DNA of 64,000 bases from Isoetes taiwanensis (taxonomy: Eukaryota > Streptophyta > Lycopodiopsida > Isoetales > Isoetaceae): positions 7,053,358-7,117,357 of the forward strand of contig JAJEKV010000052.1 of assembly GCA_021234155.1 (NCBI GenBank), given 5' to 3'. The translations under genes and the position numbers were made by a program. The notes beneath the pieces were generated by a model that saw nothing but the letters and a program-made list of their open reading frames with translations, made no database searches and had not been told where the DNA came from. Positions 63,976 to 64,000 of this stretch are shown piece after piece. Within the stretch, counting starts at the first letter, position 1. Every line of letters starts with the position of its first letter.

Positions 63976-64000
63976 TTACATTGTTTGGGTGCATATTCAC
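63966..64000. mobile_element. TIR element, start only (cut by window edge)
   Basis: TTGTTTGGGTGCATATTCAC at the last 25 bases or so, identical in position and junction to 60250. Confidence 0.7.

Overview
This looks like an intergenic, repeat-rich stretch of a land-plant nuclear genome. The evidence is an LTR retrotransposon primed by plant initiator tRNA-Met, plant-type LINE, copia and chromovirus fragments, TTTAGGG-like repeats, and a U1 snRNA-like sequence with a plant-style upstream element. I see no intact ordinary host protein-coding gene. The species cannot be fixed from the sequence.

Layout. 0-2.4 kb: decayed LINE (endonuclease plus reverse transcriptase). 2.4-19.5 kb: AT-rich DNA with a GC-rich foldback, a dispersed dimeric repeat, three rearranged copies of a coiled-coil ORF locus, an RTE-type RT scrap, a TIR element and a LINE 3' end. 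19.572-36.394 kb: one complete Ty3/gypsy chromovirus on the minus strand, with TCATT target duplications, 1.5-1.57 kb LTRs, PBS and PPT. 36.8-38.4 kb: decayed pogo/Tigger-like transposase. 39-46 kb: mostly unannotatable DNA with retroposon tails. 46.4-48.7 kb: degenerate GATTC-type minisatellite. 49.6-50.4 kb: copia fragments. 51.9 kb: U1 snRNA-like gene. 52-54.3 kb: local tandem duplications. 54.5-55.9 kb: nested hairpin and TIR insertions inside a duplicated target. 59.9-64 kb: RTE-type RT fragments and a RT/TIR-element chimera present twice.

The main discovery is in the 16.8 kb retrotransposon. Between its primer-binding site and gag lie about 6.3 kb of extra sequence holding two cargo transcription units on the same strand as gag-pol. 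Cargo gene 1 begins with the exact histone H3 N-terminus MARTKQTAR. After a long charged linker it ends in a full-length, ungapped H3 histone fold, and a canonical 77-nt intron joins linker and fold in frame. Cargo gene 2 encodes an unrecognised acidic protein of roughly 500 residues. Each cargo gene has its own TATA box and, upstream, two copies of a 67-bp hairpin-forming palindrome that occurs nowhere else I noticed in the window. The element thus carries an H3-like histone, a second unknown protein and a shared regulatory module, together with a chromodomain-bearing pol. Its gag-pol is broken by stops, frameshifts, a deletion and two insertions although its LTRs are still about 98% alike by eye. 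That suggests a family of defective copies moved in trans, or rapid decay after insertion.

All calls rest on reading the sequence and on recalled family motifs. No database search, alignment program or expression evidence was available.
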